Of a stretch of DNA of 46,111 nucleotides, positions 8,635-17,154 are shown piece after piece (position 1 is the first letter of the stretch; each line of letters begins with the position of its first letter). Under the pieces are notes generated by a model that ran no database searches, had not been told where the DNA came from, and saw only the letters and a program-made list of their open reading frames with translations. The stretch lies in the NCBI GenBank assembly GCA_963786295.1, contig CAWAYV010000043.1, positions 1 through 46,111 on the forward strand, in the 5' to 3' direction. Source of the stretch: JACCZX01 sp963786295. Its GTDB lineage: Bacteria > Pseudomonadota > Gammaproteobacteria > Burkholderiales > Burkholderiaceae_F. The translations under genes were made by a program, and so were the position numbers.

Positions 8635-9575
8635 GCGGGCCGTCCCAACAACCCGCGCGGGCGAAACGCCAGCACGATCACCAGGATGACGAAGGTGAAC
8701 ACGACGCTATACGTCGGCGCGTACGCGAGGCCGAAGGTCTCGGCAAGCCCCAGCATCACAGCACCGATCGCGGCACCGACCACGCTGCCCATGCCGCCGA
8801 CGATGACGACGATCAGCGACGCGAGAAGAAAGCGCGTGTCTTCACCGGGCACCATCGACAGTTCGACCGCGCCGATGACACCACCAAGCCCGGCCAGACC
8901 GGCACCGATCGCGAACGTGATCGCGAACACCAGGTTCACGTTGACGCCCGACGCAGCGAGCATCGCGCGGTCGTCGACACCGGCGCGAATCATCATGCCG
9001 ACTCGCGTGCGATTCAGAAACAGCCACAGCGCAACGCCGATCGCAACGCCGAGCACCAGCAGGCTCATCCGATACGCCGAATACGCGTTGATGATCGGAA
9101 TGCCGCGAATCGGACCCTTCAGCCACGCGGGCGCTTCCATCTGATGCACTTCGGCGGTGAATCCCCAAAGCAGTAGATCGGCGATCAGGATCGATAACCC
9201 GATCGTGACCATCGTCTGCCGCAAGTCCTGACCCTGCATGTGACGCAGGATCACCGTCTGGATCAGCAGGCCCAAGATGGCAGCGGTCAAGAATCCGGCC
9301 GCCAACGCCAGAATCCACAAGCCCGTGTTCTCCGCCACCAGATAACCGACATAGCCACCGAGCAAATACAGAGAACCATGCGCAAGGTTCACATTGCGCA
9401 TCAATCCGAAAACGAGCGTGAAGCCGCTCGCGACGATGAAGTACAGCGATGCCAGCGTCAGCCCGTTCAGCACCGTCACCAGAAACAATCGCGTGTTGTC
9501 GATCAAGCCCCAGATCGAAAAGGCAAGCAGGAGCAGCGCGAGCGCGCTCCAGCCGACGATGTGCGATGTCCGCAT
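8631..9575 (-). CDS. livH: Branched-chain amino acid-type ABC permease (LivH-like)
   Basis: The start is the ATG at 9575 (MRTSHIVGWSALALLLLAF), which shares one base with the stop of the upstream amidohydrolase (TGATG). The open frame extends much further upstream but that part is antisense/alternate frame of the amidohydrolase gene. Eight or so hydrophobic segments and the LivH motifs are present: FIVASGFTLVFGLMRNVNLA, HGSLYLLGGYVGYLV, DLRQTMVTIGLSILIADLLL, FLNRTRVGMMIRAGVDDRAM, LASLIVVIVGGMGSVVGAA and VLAFRPRGLLGRP at the C-terminus. 314 residues. Frame is intact. Confidence 0.93.
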   Translation of the reverse strand: MRTSHIVGWSALALLLLAFSIWGLIDNTRLFLVTVLNGLTLASLYFIVASGFTLVFGLMRNVNLAHGSLYLLGGYVGYLVAENTGLWILALAAGFLTAAILGLLIQTVILRHMQGQDLRQTMVTIGLSILIADLLLWGFTAEVHQMEAPAWLKGPIRGIPIINAYSAYRMSLLVLGVAIGVALWLFLNRTRVGMMIRAGVDDRAMLAASGVNVNLVFAITFAIGAGLAGLGGVIGAVELSMVPGEDTRFLLASLIVVIVGGMGSVVGAAIGAVMLGLAETFGLAYAPTYSVVFTFVILVIVLAFRPRGLLGRPA

Positions 9576-10894
9576 CAGGCCGCGACGGGAGAAACTGAGG
9601 GAGAAAAGTACGGCGACCGCGTGCTGCGGCTGGCAGCGATCTCGGGCGCCTTGTGAAACACGCCGTCCTTCATGATCGCGAGCAGGCGCGTCTTGTCGAG
9701 CAGGATCGAGAGATCCGCGAGCGGATCGCCGTCGACCAGCAGCAGATCGGCGAGATAGCCTTCCTTGACCTCGCCGAGCTCGTTGCCCATCAACATGATC
9801 TGCCCGCCGTAGCGCGTCGCGGACATCAACGCTTCCATCGCGGTCATGCCGCAGTGCTTGACGAAGTACTGCAGGTCGGTGGCATTCGTGCCGTGCGGCG
9901 CCCATGCGAACCCATAGTCGCCGCCGGGCAGCACGCGCACGCCGCGCTTGTGCATCGCTTTCATCGACTCGGTCGCCGCGGCGAGCTCTTCCTCGTAGCC
10001 CATCTCGCGCGCCTTCGCGGGCGGAATGCCATAGGCGGCGCCTTCATACAGCAGCTTGAAGATCACCGACAGCCCGGGTGCAACGAAGATCTTGTCCTTG
10101 TTCGCTTCGAGCAGATCGAGCGCTTCGTTGTCGGTGAAGCTCGCGTGATAGATCACTTCGCAGCCGAGTCGCACGGCCTGCTTGACCGAGTCCGCACTGC
10201 GCGCGTGCACCGCGACCCGCTTGCCGCGCAGCTTCGTCTCTTCGACGGCGACTTTCACTTCCGCATCCGTCATCCACGTGGTCTTTGCGTTCGCGTGCGG
10301 AACCAGGTTGTCGCCCGACAGATTGAGCTTGATCGAGTCGACGCCGTACTGCAGGAACATTCGGCACACGCGTCGCATGTCCTCAGGCCCGCTGACGTTG
10401 ACTGCGAAGCTGAATTCCGGAAACGGCAGGTGCGGCAGCGTCTCGTCGCCGAGCCCGCCGGGCACCGTGATCTCCTGACTCGCTGCCAGATAGCGCGGAC
10501 CCGGAATCAATCCCGAGTTGATCGCGTTGCGAACGACGACGTCGAGCCGAGGCTTTGCGGTGGCTGCGCCGACGCACGAAGTCCAGCCGTGATCGAGGTA
10601 CACCTTCGCCACGCGCGCGGTCCACAGCGTGTGTTCCTCGACCGGCATTTTCTGAATGTCGGCAAGACCTGCTGCGTTGTTCCACGCGAAGTGCGTGTGT
10701 GCTTCGACCATACCGGGCATCAAGGTGGCGCCGGCGCCATCGATCACCGTTCCGTTGCCACCCGCGAACGAGCGTGCGCTGCGCGCGACGCGGCTGATGC
10801 GCTTGCCGCGTATGAGCACTTCTCCGTTGTACGGCGCGGCACCGCTGCCGTCGATGATTTTTACGTTGGTAAATAGAACTTCGGAGTCGGCCAT
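9575..10894 (-). CDS. Metal-dependent amidohydrolase (imidazolonepropionase-like), copy 1
   Basis: 439 residues, intact. An AGGAG site overlapping the previous stop precedes the ATG at 10894. It is an amidohydrolase-superfamily TIM barrel: N-terminal beta sandwich (VLFTNVKIIDGSGAAPYNGE), first metal pair at MPGMVEAHTHFAW (HxH), later metal His in VAVHARSADSVKQA and EVIYHASFTD, and the catalytic Asp region VLPGGDYGFAWAPHGTNA. The C-terminal sandwich closes with GYLADLLLVDGDPLADL. No signal peptide, so cytoplasmic. Family members hydrolyse amide, lactam or imidazolone rings and Xaa-Pro dipeptides; precise substrate unknown. Highly similar along its whole length to the next upstream gene, a tandem duplication, and coupled by a one-base overlap to livH. 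Confidence 0.92.
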   Translation of the reverse strand: MADSEVLFTNVKIIDGSGAAPYNGEVLIRGKRISRVARSARSFAGGNGTVIDGAGATLMPGMVEAHTHFAWNNAAGLADIQKMPVEEHTLWTARVAKVYLDHGWTSCVGAATAKPRLDVVVRNAINSGLIPGPRYLAASQEITVPGGLGDETLPHLPFPEFSFAVNVSGPEDMRRVCRMFLQYGVDSIKLNLSGDNLVPHANAKTTWMTDAEVKVAVEETKLRGKRVAVHARSADSVKQAVRLGCEVIYHASFTDNEALDLLEANKDKIFVAPGLSVIFKLLYEGAAYGIPPAKAREMGYEEELAAATESMKAMHKRGVRVLPGGDYGFAWAPHGTNATDLQYFVKHCGMTAMEALMSATRYGGQIMLMGNELGEVKEGYLADLLLVDGDPLADLSILLDKTRLLAIMKDGVFHKAPEIAASRSTRSPYFSPSVSPVAA

Positions 10895-10903
10895 TCGTTT
10901 CTC

Positions 10904-12235
10904 CTAGGCAGCCACGGCTTGCCAGCGTGTGGGTGCCGAGCTGCGTGCATCGCGCGGGACAGGGGCGCGATAGAACTCGCCATCCTTCATCACCGCCAGG
11001 ATGCGTTTCTTGTCCTGCAGGATGCGGATATCCGCCAACGGATCGCCGTCGACCAGCAGCAAGTCCGCCAATGCGCCGTCTCGGACTTTGCCAATCTGCT
11101 CGCGGCCGACCTCGCCATCGAGCTTCATGATCGGAGCGCCCCACGCGGTGGCGGACAGCAGCGCCTCCATCGACGACATGCCGAGATACTTCATGAAGTA
11201 TTCGAGGTCCTTCGCGTTGGTGCCGTGCGGTGTCCACGCGAATCCGTAGTCGCCGCCGGGCAGGACGTGGATGCCGCGCTTGATCATTTTTTTCAGCGTC
11301 TCCACCGCGATCTCGAGTTCGCGGTGATAGCCCATCTTCTTCGTCACTTCCGGGGTCAGACCCCATTCGGACGCGTGATACGACGTATTGATCAGCCACG
11401 CGAGACCCGGAGCGACGAAGTGCTTGTCTTTGTTGGCTTCGAGCAGATCGAGCGCTTCTTCGTCGGCAAAGCTCGCGTGATAGATCACTTCGATGCCGTG
11501 ACGGATGCACTGCTTGACCGACTCGCACGAGCGCGCGTGCGCGGCGACGCGCTTGCCGAAGCGCTTGGCCTCGGTCACGCACATCGCAATCTCCTCGTCG
11601 GAAAACGGCGTGTACTCGGCCGGCAGCCCGGTGATGTACTCGCCCGACAAATTGATCTTGATCTGATCGACGCCGTACTTGACGAACTGCCGCACGCAGC
11701 GGCGGACTTCTTCGGGCCCGCTGACCACCGCACCGAAGTTGAACTCGGGTTGCGGCAGATGCGGCAGCGTGTTGTCGCCCAGACCGCCTTGCACCGTCAG
11801 CTCCTGGCTCGCGGCGATGTAGCGTGGTCCGGGAATCTCGCCGGCGTTGATCGCGTTGCGGATCACGACGTCGAGCCGCGGTTTGGCGGTCGCGGCACCG
11901 ACGCACGAAGTCCAGCCCATCGACAGATAGCGCTCGGCCACGTGCGCACACCAGAGAATGTGTTCCTCGGTCGGCATGCGCTGGATCGAGTCAAGCGATG
12001 GTTGGTCGTTCCACGAAAAATGCGTGTGCGCCTCGACCATGCCCGGCATCAGGGTGCTGCCGGCGCCATCGATCACGGTCGATCCAGAGGCAGAAGAAGA
12101 CGGCAACGAGCGCACTCCGCTGCCTGTGCGTGTCACCCGCGCGATGCGGTTGCCTTGCACCAGCACTTCGCCGTTATACGGCTGGTCACCGCTGCCGTCG
12201 AAGATGCGCACGTTGGTGAACAAGACGTTAGCCAT
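10904..12235 (-). CDS. Metal-dependent amidohydrolase (imidazolonepropionase-like), copy 2
   Basis: Start set at the ATG at 12235 (MANVLFTNVRIFDGSGDQPY) because a GGAGAG site lies just upstream and because it aligns with copy 1; the open frame extends 24 codons further without support. 443 residues. Same metal-site motifs as copy 1: MPGMVEAHTHFSW, VAAHARSCESVKQC, EVIYHASFADEEA and VLPGGDYGFAWTPHGTNA. Compared with copy 1 it has a Ser-rich insert near residue 45 and a longer segment before the C-terminal sandwich (LDGEVGREQIGKVRDGALAD). Both copies keep all metal ligands, so both are probably active, perhaps on two ring or amide bonds of one compound or on stereoisomers (inference). Confidence 0.92.
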   Translation of the reverse strand: MANVLFTNVRIFDGSGDQPYNGEVLVQGNRIARVTRTGSGVRSLPSSSASGSTVIDGAGSTLMPGMVEAHTHFSWNDQPSLDSIQRMPTEEHILWCAHVAERYLSMGWTSCVGAATAKPRLDVVIRNAINAGEIPGPRYIAASQELTVQGGLGDNTLPHLPQPEFNFGAVVSGPEEVRRCVRQFVKYGVDQIKINLSGEYITGLPAEYTPFSDEEIAMCVTEAKRFGKRVAAHARSCESVKQCIRHGIEVIYHASFADEEALDLLEANKDKHFVAPGLAWLINTSYHASEWGLTPEVTKKMGYHRELEIAVETLKKMIKRGIHVLPGGDYGFAWTPHGTNAKDLEYFMKYLGMSSMEALLSATAWGAPIMKLDGEVGREQIGKVRDGALADLLLVDGDPLADIRILQDKKRILAVMKDGEFYRAPVPRDARSSAPTRWQAVAA

Positions 12236-12245
12236 TCTCTCTCCT

Positions 12246-13056
12246 CTACATCCTTGCCATCGAGCGCTCGAGAAACCGGCGCAGATGCGACTGGCAATCA
12301 GCAGCACGCTCGGCAGTCATCCAGTGACCGCAGCGCGGCAAGACTTCGACCTGTGCGTCGCCGATGCGCCTGGCCATGTCGCGCGCGACCTGCACCGGCG
12401 CCACCGCATCCTCGTCGCCGGCGACCAGCAACGTCGGTACGTCGATGCTGTCGATCGCCGCCGGCTCGGCCGCGGCCAGCGCTTCGCACGTGCGCGCATA
12501 GCCTTCCGGATCCTGGGCGAGCAGCGACTCGCGCACAAAGGCGACGACGACCGGCAACTGCGCGCGCGTCGAGCTCGAAAGCGAGCCTTGCACGATCGCA
12601 TCGGCGATGCCGAACATGCCTTCGTCGCGAGCCTTCGCCGCGCGTGTCTCTCAATCCCTGACGCGCCGGCTTCGGGCGGCGCAAGCAGCGCTCCGAACAA
12701 CGCGAGGCTGCGCACGCGCTCGGGCGCGCGCACCGCCAGGTGTTGACACACGATCGTGCCCATCGAGTGACCGGCAAAGTGCGCGCGTGACACGCCGAGT
12801 TGTGCGCACACGCGCAACACCGCGTCGACGAGTACGTCGATCGACAGTCGGCCCTTGTTCGGCGTGTTGTCTTGCAGCGCATGCGCACGATGCGAGCGTC
12901 CCGAGCCGGGCAGCTCGATGCGAATCCGCTTCGCGTTCGTCACGCGGGCAGCAGCGGCGTCCAGGTATTGGTGGTGCCGCCGAGGCCGTGGACCATCACG
13001 ATGGGATCACCTTCGCCGTCGACTTCGACGGCCATGCGATCGATCCAATGCAGCAT
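12246..13056 (-). pseudogene. Alpha/beta hydrolase, at least three frameshifts
   Basis: The reconstructed gene starts at the ATG at 13056 (MLHWIDRMAVEVDGEGDPIV), two bases after the FAH stop. The oxyanion-hole motif VMVHGLGGTTNTW is followed by a slip near 12943, then KRIRIELPGSGRS, the nucleophile elbow HFAGHSMGTIV (Ser), VRSLALFGALLAPPEAG, two close slips near 12660 and 12640, and finally MFGIADAIVQGSL, the acid TLLVAGDEDAVAP (Asp) and PRCGHWMTAERA (His). All three catalytic residues and the full length (~269 residues) survive, so the lesions are single-base and either recent or sequencing errors. The closest family flavour is the 3-oxoadipate enol-lactonase/C-C hydrolase-like group, a usual partner of FAH proteins in ring-fission pathways; substrate unknown. 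Confidence 0.8.
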
Positions 13057-13058
13057 GG

Positions 13059-13955
13059 TCAGTGCGCAACGACGGGGTTTTCCAGCACGCCGATGCCGTC
13101 GATCTCGATGCGCACCGTATCGCCTGACTTCAGCCACGTCGGCGGGCTCATCCCCATGCCGACGCCGGCGGGCGTGCCGGTTGCAATGACGTCTCCCGGA
13201 TAAAGCGTGATGCCGCGCGAGATCGTTTCGATCAGCGTCGGAATGTCGAAGATCAGATCGACTGTCCGTGCATCCTGCCGCAGCTCGCCATTGACCCACA
13301 GCCGCACCCGCGTGTCGCGGCCGTCGAGCTCGGTCGCATCGACCAGCCACGGGCCCATCGGGCAGAACGTGTCGAACGACTTGCCCATATCCCACTGCAC
13401 GTGCCGTATCTGTACATCGCGCGCGGTGACGTCGTTGACGATCGTGTATCCCCACACGTAATCCATCGCGCGGCTGGCCGGAATATTCGTGCCCTTGCGG
13501 CCGATCACAACCGCCAGTTCCGCCTCGTAATCGATCTGTTCGGACGCAGCCGCGCCCGGAAGCCGAATCGGATCGCCGTGGGCGACGACGCACTCGGGCA
13601 CCTTGGTGAAGACAATCGGCCATTGATCGATCTTCGCTGCGCCGTCGGTGTCGTTCTTGAATATCGTGCCCTGCAGTTCCTTCGCATGCGCTCGATAGTT
13701 ACGGCCGACGCACCATAGATTGCGACGCGGACGCGGAAGCGGGGCTTCGAGTGTCACCGCGGAGAGCGGCAAGCGAGTGCCGTTGACGGCAGGAAAGTCG
13801 TTGCCTTCGGCCAGGTGTTCCAGCAAAGCCTGCGCACCGCGCGACTGCACCTGCTCCTGGCGGCGCTTCAGATCGATCGGAGTGATCTCGCGCGCGTCAT
13901 TCGACAGCACACCGACGTGACGGCGACCGCCCCATTGATAGGTGGCAATGCGCAT
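13059..13955 (-). CDS. Fumarylacetoacetate hydrolase (FAH) family protein
   Basis: Start at the ATG at 13955 (MRIATYQWGGRRHVGVL), chosen over the longer frame because an AGGGAG site sits 6 nt upstream and because the extension would enter the promoter. 298 residues. FAH domain: NLWCVGRNYRAHAKELQ, the metal-binding E-x-E in DYEAELAVVIGRKG, GYTIVNDVTARDVQ (metal Asp), and GDVIATGTPAGVGMGMSP (closing Gly-rich loop). FAH enzymes cleave or decarboxylate/isomerise 2-oxo acids such as acylpyruvates and 2-hydroxyhepta-2,4-dienedioate. As first gene of the long operon, directly after the TetR operator, it probably catalyses a late step on an oxo-acid produced from the imported compound (inference). 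Confidence 0.93.
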   Translation of the reverse strand: MRIATYQWGGRRHVGVLSNDAREITPIDLKRRQEQVQSRGAQALLEHLAEGNDFPAVNGTRLPLSAVTLEAPLPRPRRNLWCVGRNYRAHAKELQGTIFKNDTDGAAKIDQWPIVFTKVPECVVAHGDPIRLPGAAASEQIDYEAELAVVIGRKGTNIPASRAMDYVWGYTIVNDVTARDVQIRHVQWDMGKSFDTFCPMGPWLVDATELDGRDTRVRLWVNGELRQDARTVDLIFDIPTLIETISRGITLYPGDVIATGTPAGVGMGMSPPTWLKSGDTVRIEIDGIGVLENPVVAH

Positions 13956-14010
13956 GTCTCCCTGGCCGTCCCTCTTCGAATGGGATCTGTTGCAGTGGAT
14001 GCACAAAAAA

Positions 14011-14028
14011 ATGAGACACATGTCTCAT
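14011..14028. promoter_or_regulatory. Palindromic operator, probably for the divergent TetR regulator
   Basis: Perfect inverted repeat ATGAGACA-CA-TGTCTCAT in the 127-bp divergent region between the FAH operon and the tetR-like gene. An 8-bp arm with a short spacer is the normal size for a TetR-family site, and its place 55-72 bp before both start codons would allow one dimer pair to control both promoters. The assignment to this regulator is by position only. Confidence 0.7.
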
Positions 14029-14082
14029 CTGCGGGGCTACGATACCGAGTCGTTTGCCAGCCGTCCAGCAAAGAAATAGGAA

Positions 14083-14727
14083 ATGCCGGCCAGGTCCCCA
14101 GTCCAGGCTACCGTTCCGCCGCCCGGCCCGGAGGCGGGCGTGCGCGGGCGCACTTACCGACTGCTGCTGGCGCAGGCGATGAAACTGGCCGAGGACGGGC
14201 GGCTTGTCACGGTAGCCGAGGTTGCGGCGGCGGCCGGCGTGTCGCGCGCAACCGCGTATCGCTACTTTCCCAGCCGCAGCCAGTTGATCTCTGCGATTGT
14301 CGGCGAGAGCCTGGGGCCGGTGCGCCGCTTCGAATCGCGCAAGGCCGACGGGCGCGAACGCCTGCAGGAACTTTTTACCAAGACGTTTCCGCGCTTTCGG
14401 CAGTTCGAGCCGCATATGCGCGCTGCCCTGCAGCTGTCACTCGAGCATTGGGCGCTCGAGCGCTCGGGACGCATCGACGAGGAGCCGTATCGAAGAGGGC
14501 ATCGCGTCGCGATTCTGAAGCGCGTTGCGGCGCCTTTGAAATCCAGGATGCGCGAAAGCGAGTTCAGACGGCTGCTGTGCGGCTTGTCAATGATCTTCGG
14601 AATCGAGCCGTATGTGGTGCTGAAAGATATCTGGGGCTGCAGCGATCGTGAAGTCCAGGCCACCGCGCGCTGGATGGCCGATGCGCTGATCGATGCGGCG
14701 TTGAAAACTTCGAAACGCAACGACTAG
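14083..14727 (+). CDS. TetR/AcrR-family transcriptional regulator
   Basis: 214 residues, intact. After a 20-residue flexible N-terminus the helix-turn-helix is at residues ~45-70 (AAGVSRATAYRYFPSRSQL), the canonical TetR pattern. The rest is a helical ligand-binding domain with no recognisable subgroup (RFRQFEPHMRAALQLSLEHW). Divergent from the FAH/amidohydrolase/ABC operon with a palindrome in the shared control region, so it is very likely the local repressor, released by the imported compound or an intermediate (inference). Its TAG stop overlaps the TAG stop of the convergent denD-like gene within the tetranucleotide CTAG. Only a weak AGGA precedes the start. Confidence 0.88.
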   Translation: MPARSPVQATVPPPGPEAGVRGRTYRLLLAQAMKLAEDGRLVTVAEVAAAAGVSRATAYRYFPSRSQLISAIVGESLGPVRRFESRKADGRERLQELFTKTFPRFRQFEPHMRAALQLSLEHWALERSGRIDEEPYRRGHRVAILKRVAAPLKSRMRESEFRRLLCGLSMIFGIEPYVVLKDIWGCSDREVQATARWMADALIDAALKTSKRND

Positions 14728-15709
14728 GCCACACGCCCGCCGAGTTCGTCGCGAATGTGCTGGCGAATCACGAGCTCAAAATTTTCATCACGCGGAAAGC
14801 CGAGTGCGTGAGCCTTGAGCGTATCCAGTTGCCCCGGCCAGGTCGACACGAGGCGTTCGATCCGCGGATCGCTTTCCCACTTGATTCGTTTGACAACTTC
14901 GGGCCCAGCGATTTTCTCGAGCGCTGCGACCATCTCGCCGACCGTCAGCGATAGCCCCGGCAGGTTGACATTTCGATCAGCGCCGTACGCTGCGGCGTCG
15001 AGGTCGTGAGCGAAGATCAGCGACTCGATGACCGTCTGCGGCGACAACAGCCACAGACGCGCGTCGGCGGTAACAGGGCAAATCGCGCGCTTCTCCACTT
15101 AACGGCTCGCGAATGATGCCGCTCGCGAATGAAGACGCAGCAGCATTCGGACGTCCGGGCCGCACGCTGATCGTCGGCAAGCGCAGCACGCGGCCGTCGA
15201 TGAAACCTTTGCGCGTGTAGTCGTTGACGAAGAGCTCGATCACCGCTTTCTGTGTGCCGTACGACGACTGCGGCGTCAGCGCGGTCGCGTCGAGCACGAC
15301 CGGCGGCAAGTCGCCTCCGTACACCGCGACCGAGCTCGCAAACACAAACTTCGGACGGTGACCGAGCGTGCGGCAGAGGTCGAGCAGCCGTCGCGATGCA
15401 TCGACGTTGATCCGCATCCCCAACTCGAAATCCGCCTCCGCCTGACCGCTGACGATCGCAGCGAGATGAAAGATCGAGTCGGTATCCGCATCGATCACGC
15501 TCGCGAGGAAATCCAGGGTCGCTGATGTCGCCGACGATCTGTCGCGCGCGCTTGTCCGCGAGCGGTGCGGCCTGCGCAACATCGACCAGAACGATCTGCT
15601 CGATCGCGCGCTGGTTGCCGTTCGCGTCTTTCAGCGTGCCGCGCTCGAGCAGCTTCGCAGCAAGGCGTCGGCCGAGGAACCCCGCGCCGCCGGTAATCAG
15701 GACCTTCAT
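14724..15709 (-). pseudogene. denD: NAD-dependent D-erythronate dehydrogenase-like epimerase/dehydratase, frameshifted
   Basis: SDR-type Rossmann protein: MKVLITGGAGFLGRRLA at the start, then a slip near 15510, SIFHLAAIVSGQAEADFELG, VFASSVAVYGGDLP, the catalytic SSYGTQKAVIE (Tyr and Lys) and VLRLPTISVRPGRPNAAASS, a second slip near 15100, and the tail RLWLLSPQTVIESLIFAHDL to the stop. Restored length ~328 residues. The protein matches the DenD group, which oxidises D-erythronate to 2-oxo-D-erythronate in the tetronate pathways described for Cupriavidus and relatives; otnI, otnC and otnK homologues directly upstream support this. The ATG overlaps the otnI stop (ATGA). Last gene of the operon; its stop coincides with that of the convergent TetR gene. 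Confidence 0.82.
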
Positions 15710-16498
15710 GGGTTCGCAGTCTCAGTCAGGCGCCGCATCCAGCCCAATCCTTCTTCGGTGCTTCGACGCGGGCGATACTCGCAGCCGACCCATCCCGCAT
15801 AACCGGTCTCGTCGAGCATGCGCAGCAAGTACGCAGTAATTGACCTCGCCCGCGTCGGGCTCGTGACGATCGGGCACGCCGGCAATCTGCACGTGGCCGA
15901 TATTGCCGATGTATTTCTTGAACTTGATCGCGAGATCGCCTTCGACGATCTGCGCGTGATAAAAATCCATCTGCACTTTCAGGTTGGGCTCGGCGACTTC
16001 GGCGACGATCGCATGCGCGTCGGCTTGCGTGTTCAGAAAGTAGCCGGGAATGTCGCGCGGATTGATCGGTTCGATCAGCAGCGTGCGGCTTGTTTTCGCC
16101 AGCTCGCGCGCAGCGAATCGAAGGTTATCGATGTACACAGCGCGATGCGCGGTGCGGTCGCCTCCGGGTGGAACGATGCCGCACATCGCGTGCAGCGTCG
16201 GAGTTCGTGTTGCCTCGGCATACTCCAGCGCGCGCGATAGAGCGTCGCGAAACTCCTTCTCTCGGCCGGGAAGCGACGCCAACCCGCGCTCGCCGGCAGC
16301 GAAATCGCCCGGCCACAGATTGAGCCCGCGGTTCTGCAAGCCGCTGTCGTCAAGCCACTTCGCGATGTCGTGCGGCTTATGGTCGTACGGAAACAGGAGC
16401 TCCGTTGCCTTGAAACCGTTGCGCGCGGCGGCGGCGAAGCGTTGCTCGAACGGCAGCTCGGTGAACAGCACTCCAAGATTCGCTGCGAACTTGGGCAT
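15706..16498 (-). CDS. otnI: 2-oxo-tetronate isomerase (hydroxypyruvate isomerase family), frameshifted near the 3' end
   Basis: Xylose-isomerase-like TIM barrel: MPKFAANLGVLFTELPFEQR, FKATELLFPYDHKPHDIAKW, NLWPGDFAAGERGLASLPGR, TLHAMCGIVPPGG, LLIEPINPRDIPGYFLNTQA (catalytic Glu) and QMDFYHAQIVEGDL (metal Asp/His). Near 15830 one or two bases are gained: the frame ends VNYCVLAAHARRD, while the other frame gives YLLRMLDETGYAGWVGCEYR, the conserved second catalytic Glu region, and then stops at 15706 within the denD start. Restored length ~263 residues. OtnI converts 2-oxo-tetronate to 3-oxo-tetronate, the substrate of OtnK. Confidence 0.85.
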
Positions 16499-16501
16499 CG
16501 A

Positions 16502-17154
16502 CTAATTGTTGGAACCGAAGACGGATCGCAGCTCAGCGATCTGCGCTTCGGTCAACGTGCGAACTGGTGCGCCGCGCAGCAACAAGAACAGTTTGGCGGT
16601 TTCTTCCAGCTCTTCGGTCGCGTAGACCGCGGCTTCGAGCGACGCTCCCGAAACGATCGGGCCATGATTGGCAAGAAGCAGCGCAGCGTGCGTGCGCGCC
16701 AGTTCGCGTATCGCATCGGCAGAGCGAAGCATCGCCGGGACGATGGTAGGGAATCAACGGCAGGCGACCGATCTTCATCACGAAGTACGCCGTCAACGGC
16801 GGCAGGCAGTTGTCGATGATCGAGGCCGTTGCATGCATGACACCGCTGCCGAGTAAGTCGAGTGCAGATGAACGATCGCGTTGGCGTTTGCGCGCTCGGA
16901 GTAAATCGCGCGATGCAGAAACGCTTCCTTCGAAGGCGGGTCGCCGCTCAGCATGTTTCCCGGCCCAATCGAGCTTCGACAAGTCGCGCCGGGTCGAGCT
17001 GGCCCAGGCAGGAATCGGTTGGCGTGAACAACCAGCCGTCGTCGAGGCGAGCGCTGATGTTGCCGCTGCTGCCGGCCGCCAATCCGCGATCAAACAGCGA
17101 GCGTCCGTGGATCGACGATGCGTTCTCGCAAGTCGTTTTCGCTAATCTGCTCAT
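16502..17154 (-). pseudogene. otnC: 3-oxo-tetronate 4-phosphate decarboxylase (class II aldolase family), many frameshifts
   Basis: Class II aldolase/adducin protein broken into at least five frame segments but of normal overall length (653 nt). In order: MSRLA at 17154, a slip, GRSLFDRGLAAGSSGNISAR, FTPTDSCLGQLDPARL, a slip, SKLDWAGKH, a slip, SGDPPSKEAFLHRAIYSERA with the zinc-binding HLHSTYS, a slip, DNCLPPLTAYFVMKIGRLPL and PYHRPGDASL, a slip, then ADAIRELARTHAALLLANHG and the end at 16502. Metal ligands and the terminal LANHGPIVSG are all still readable. OtnC decarboxylates 3-oxo-tetronate 4-phosphate to dihydroxyacetone phosphate. The stop is 3 nt before otnI. The lesion density is far above that of neighbours. 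Confidence 0.8.

Noticed and set aside
8631..9905. Longer livH reading starting at 9905
   Set aside because: The additional 110 residues overlap the amidohydrolase and lack membrane character; the ATG at 9575 is coupled to the upstream stop.
10919..12661. 580-codon open frame on the plus strand
   Set aside because: Antisense shadow of the two amidohydrolases and the hydrolase; Arg/His-rich and without a recognisable domain.
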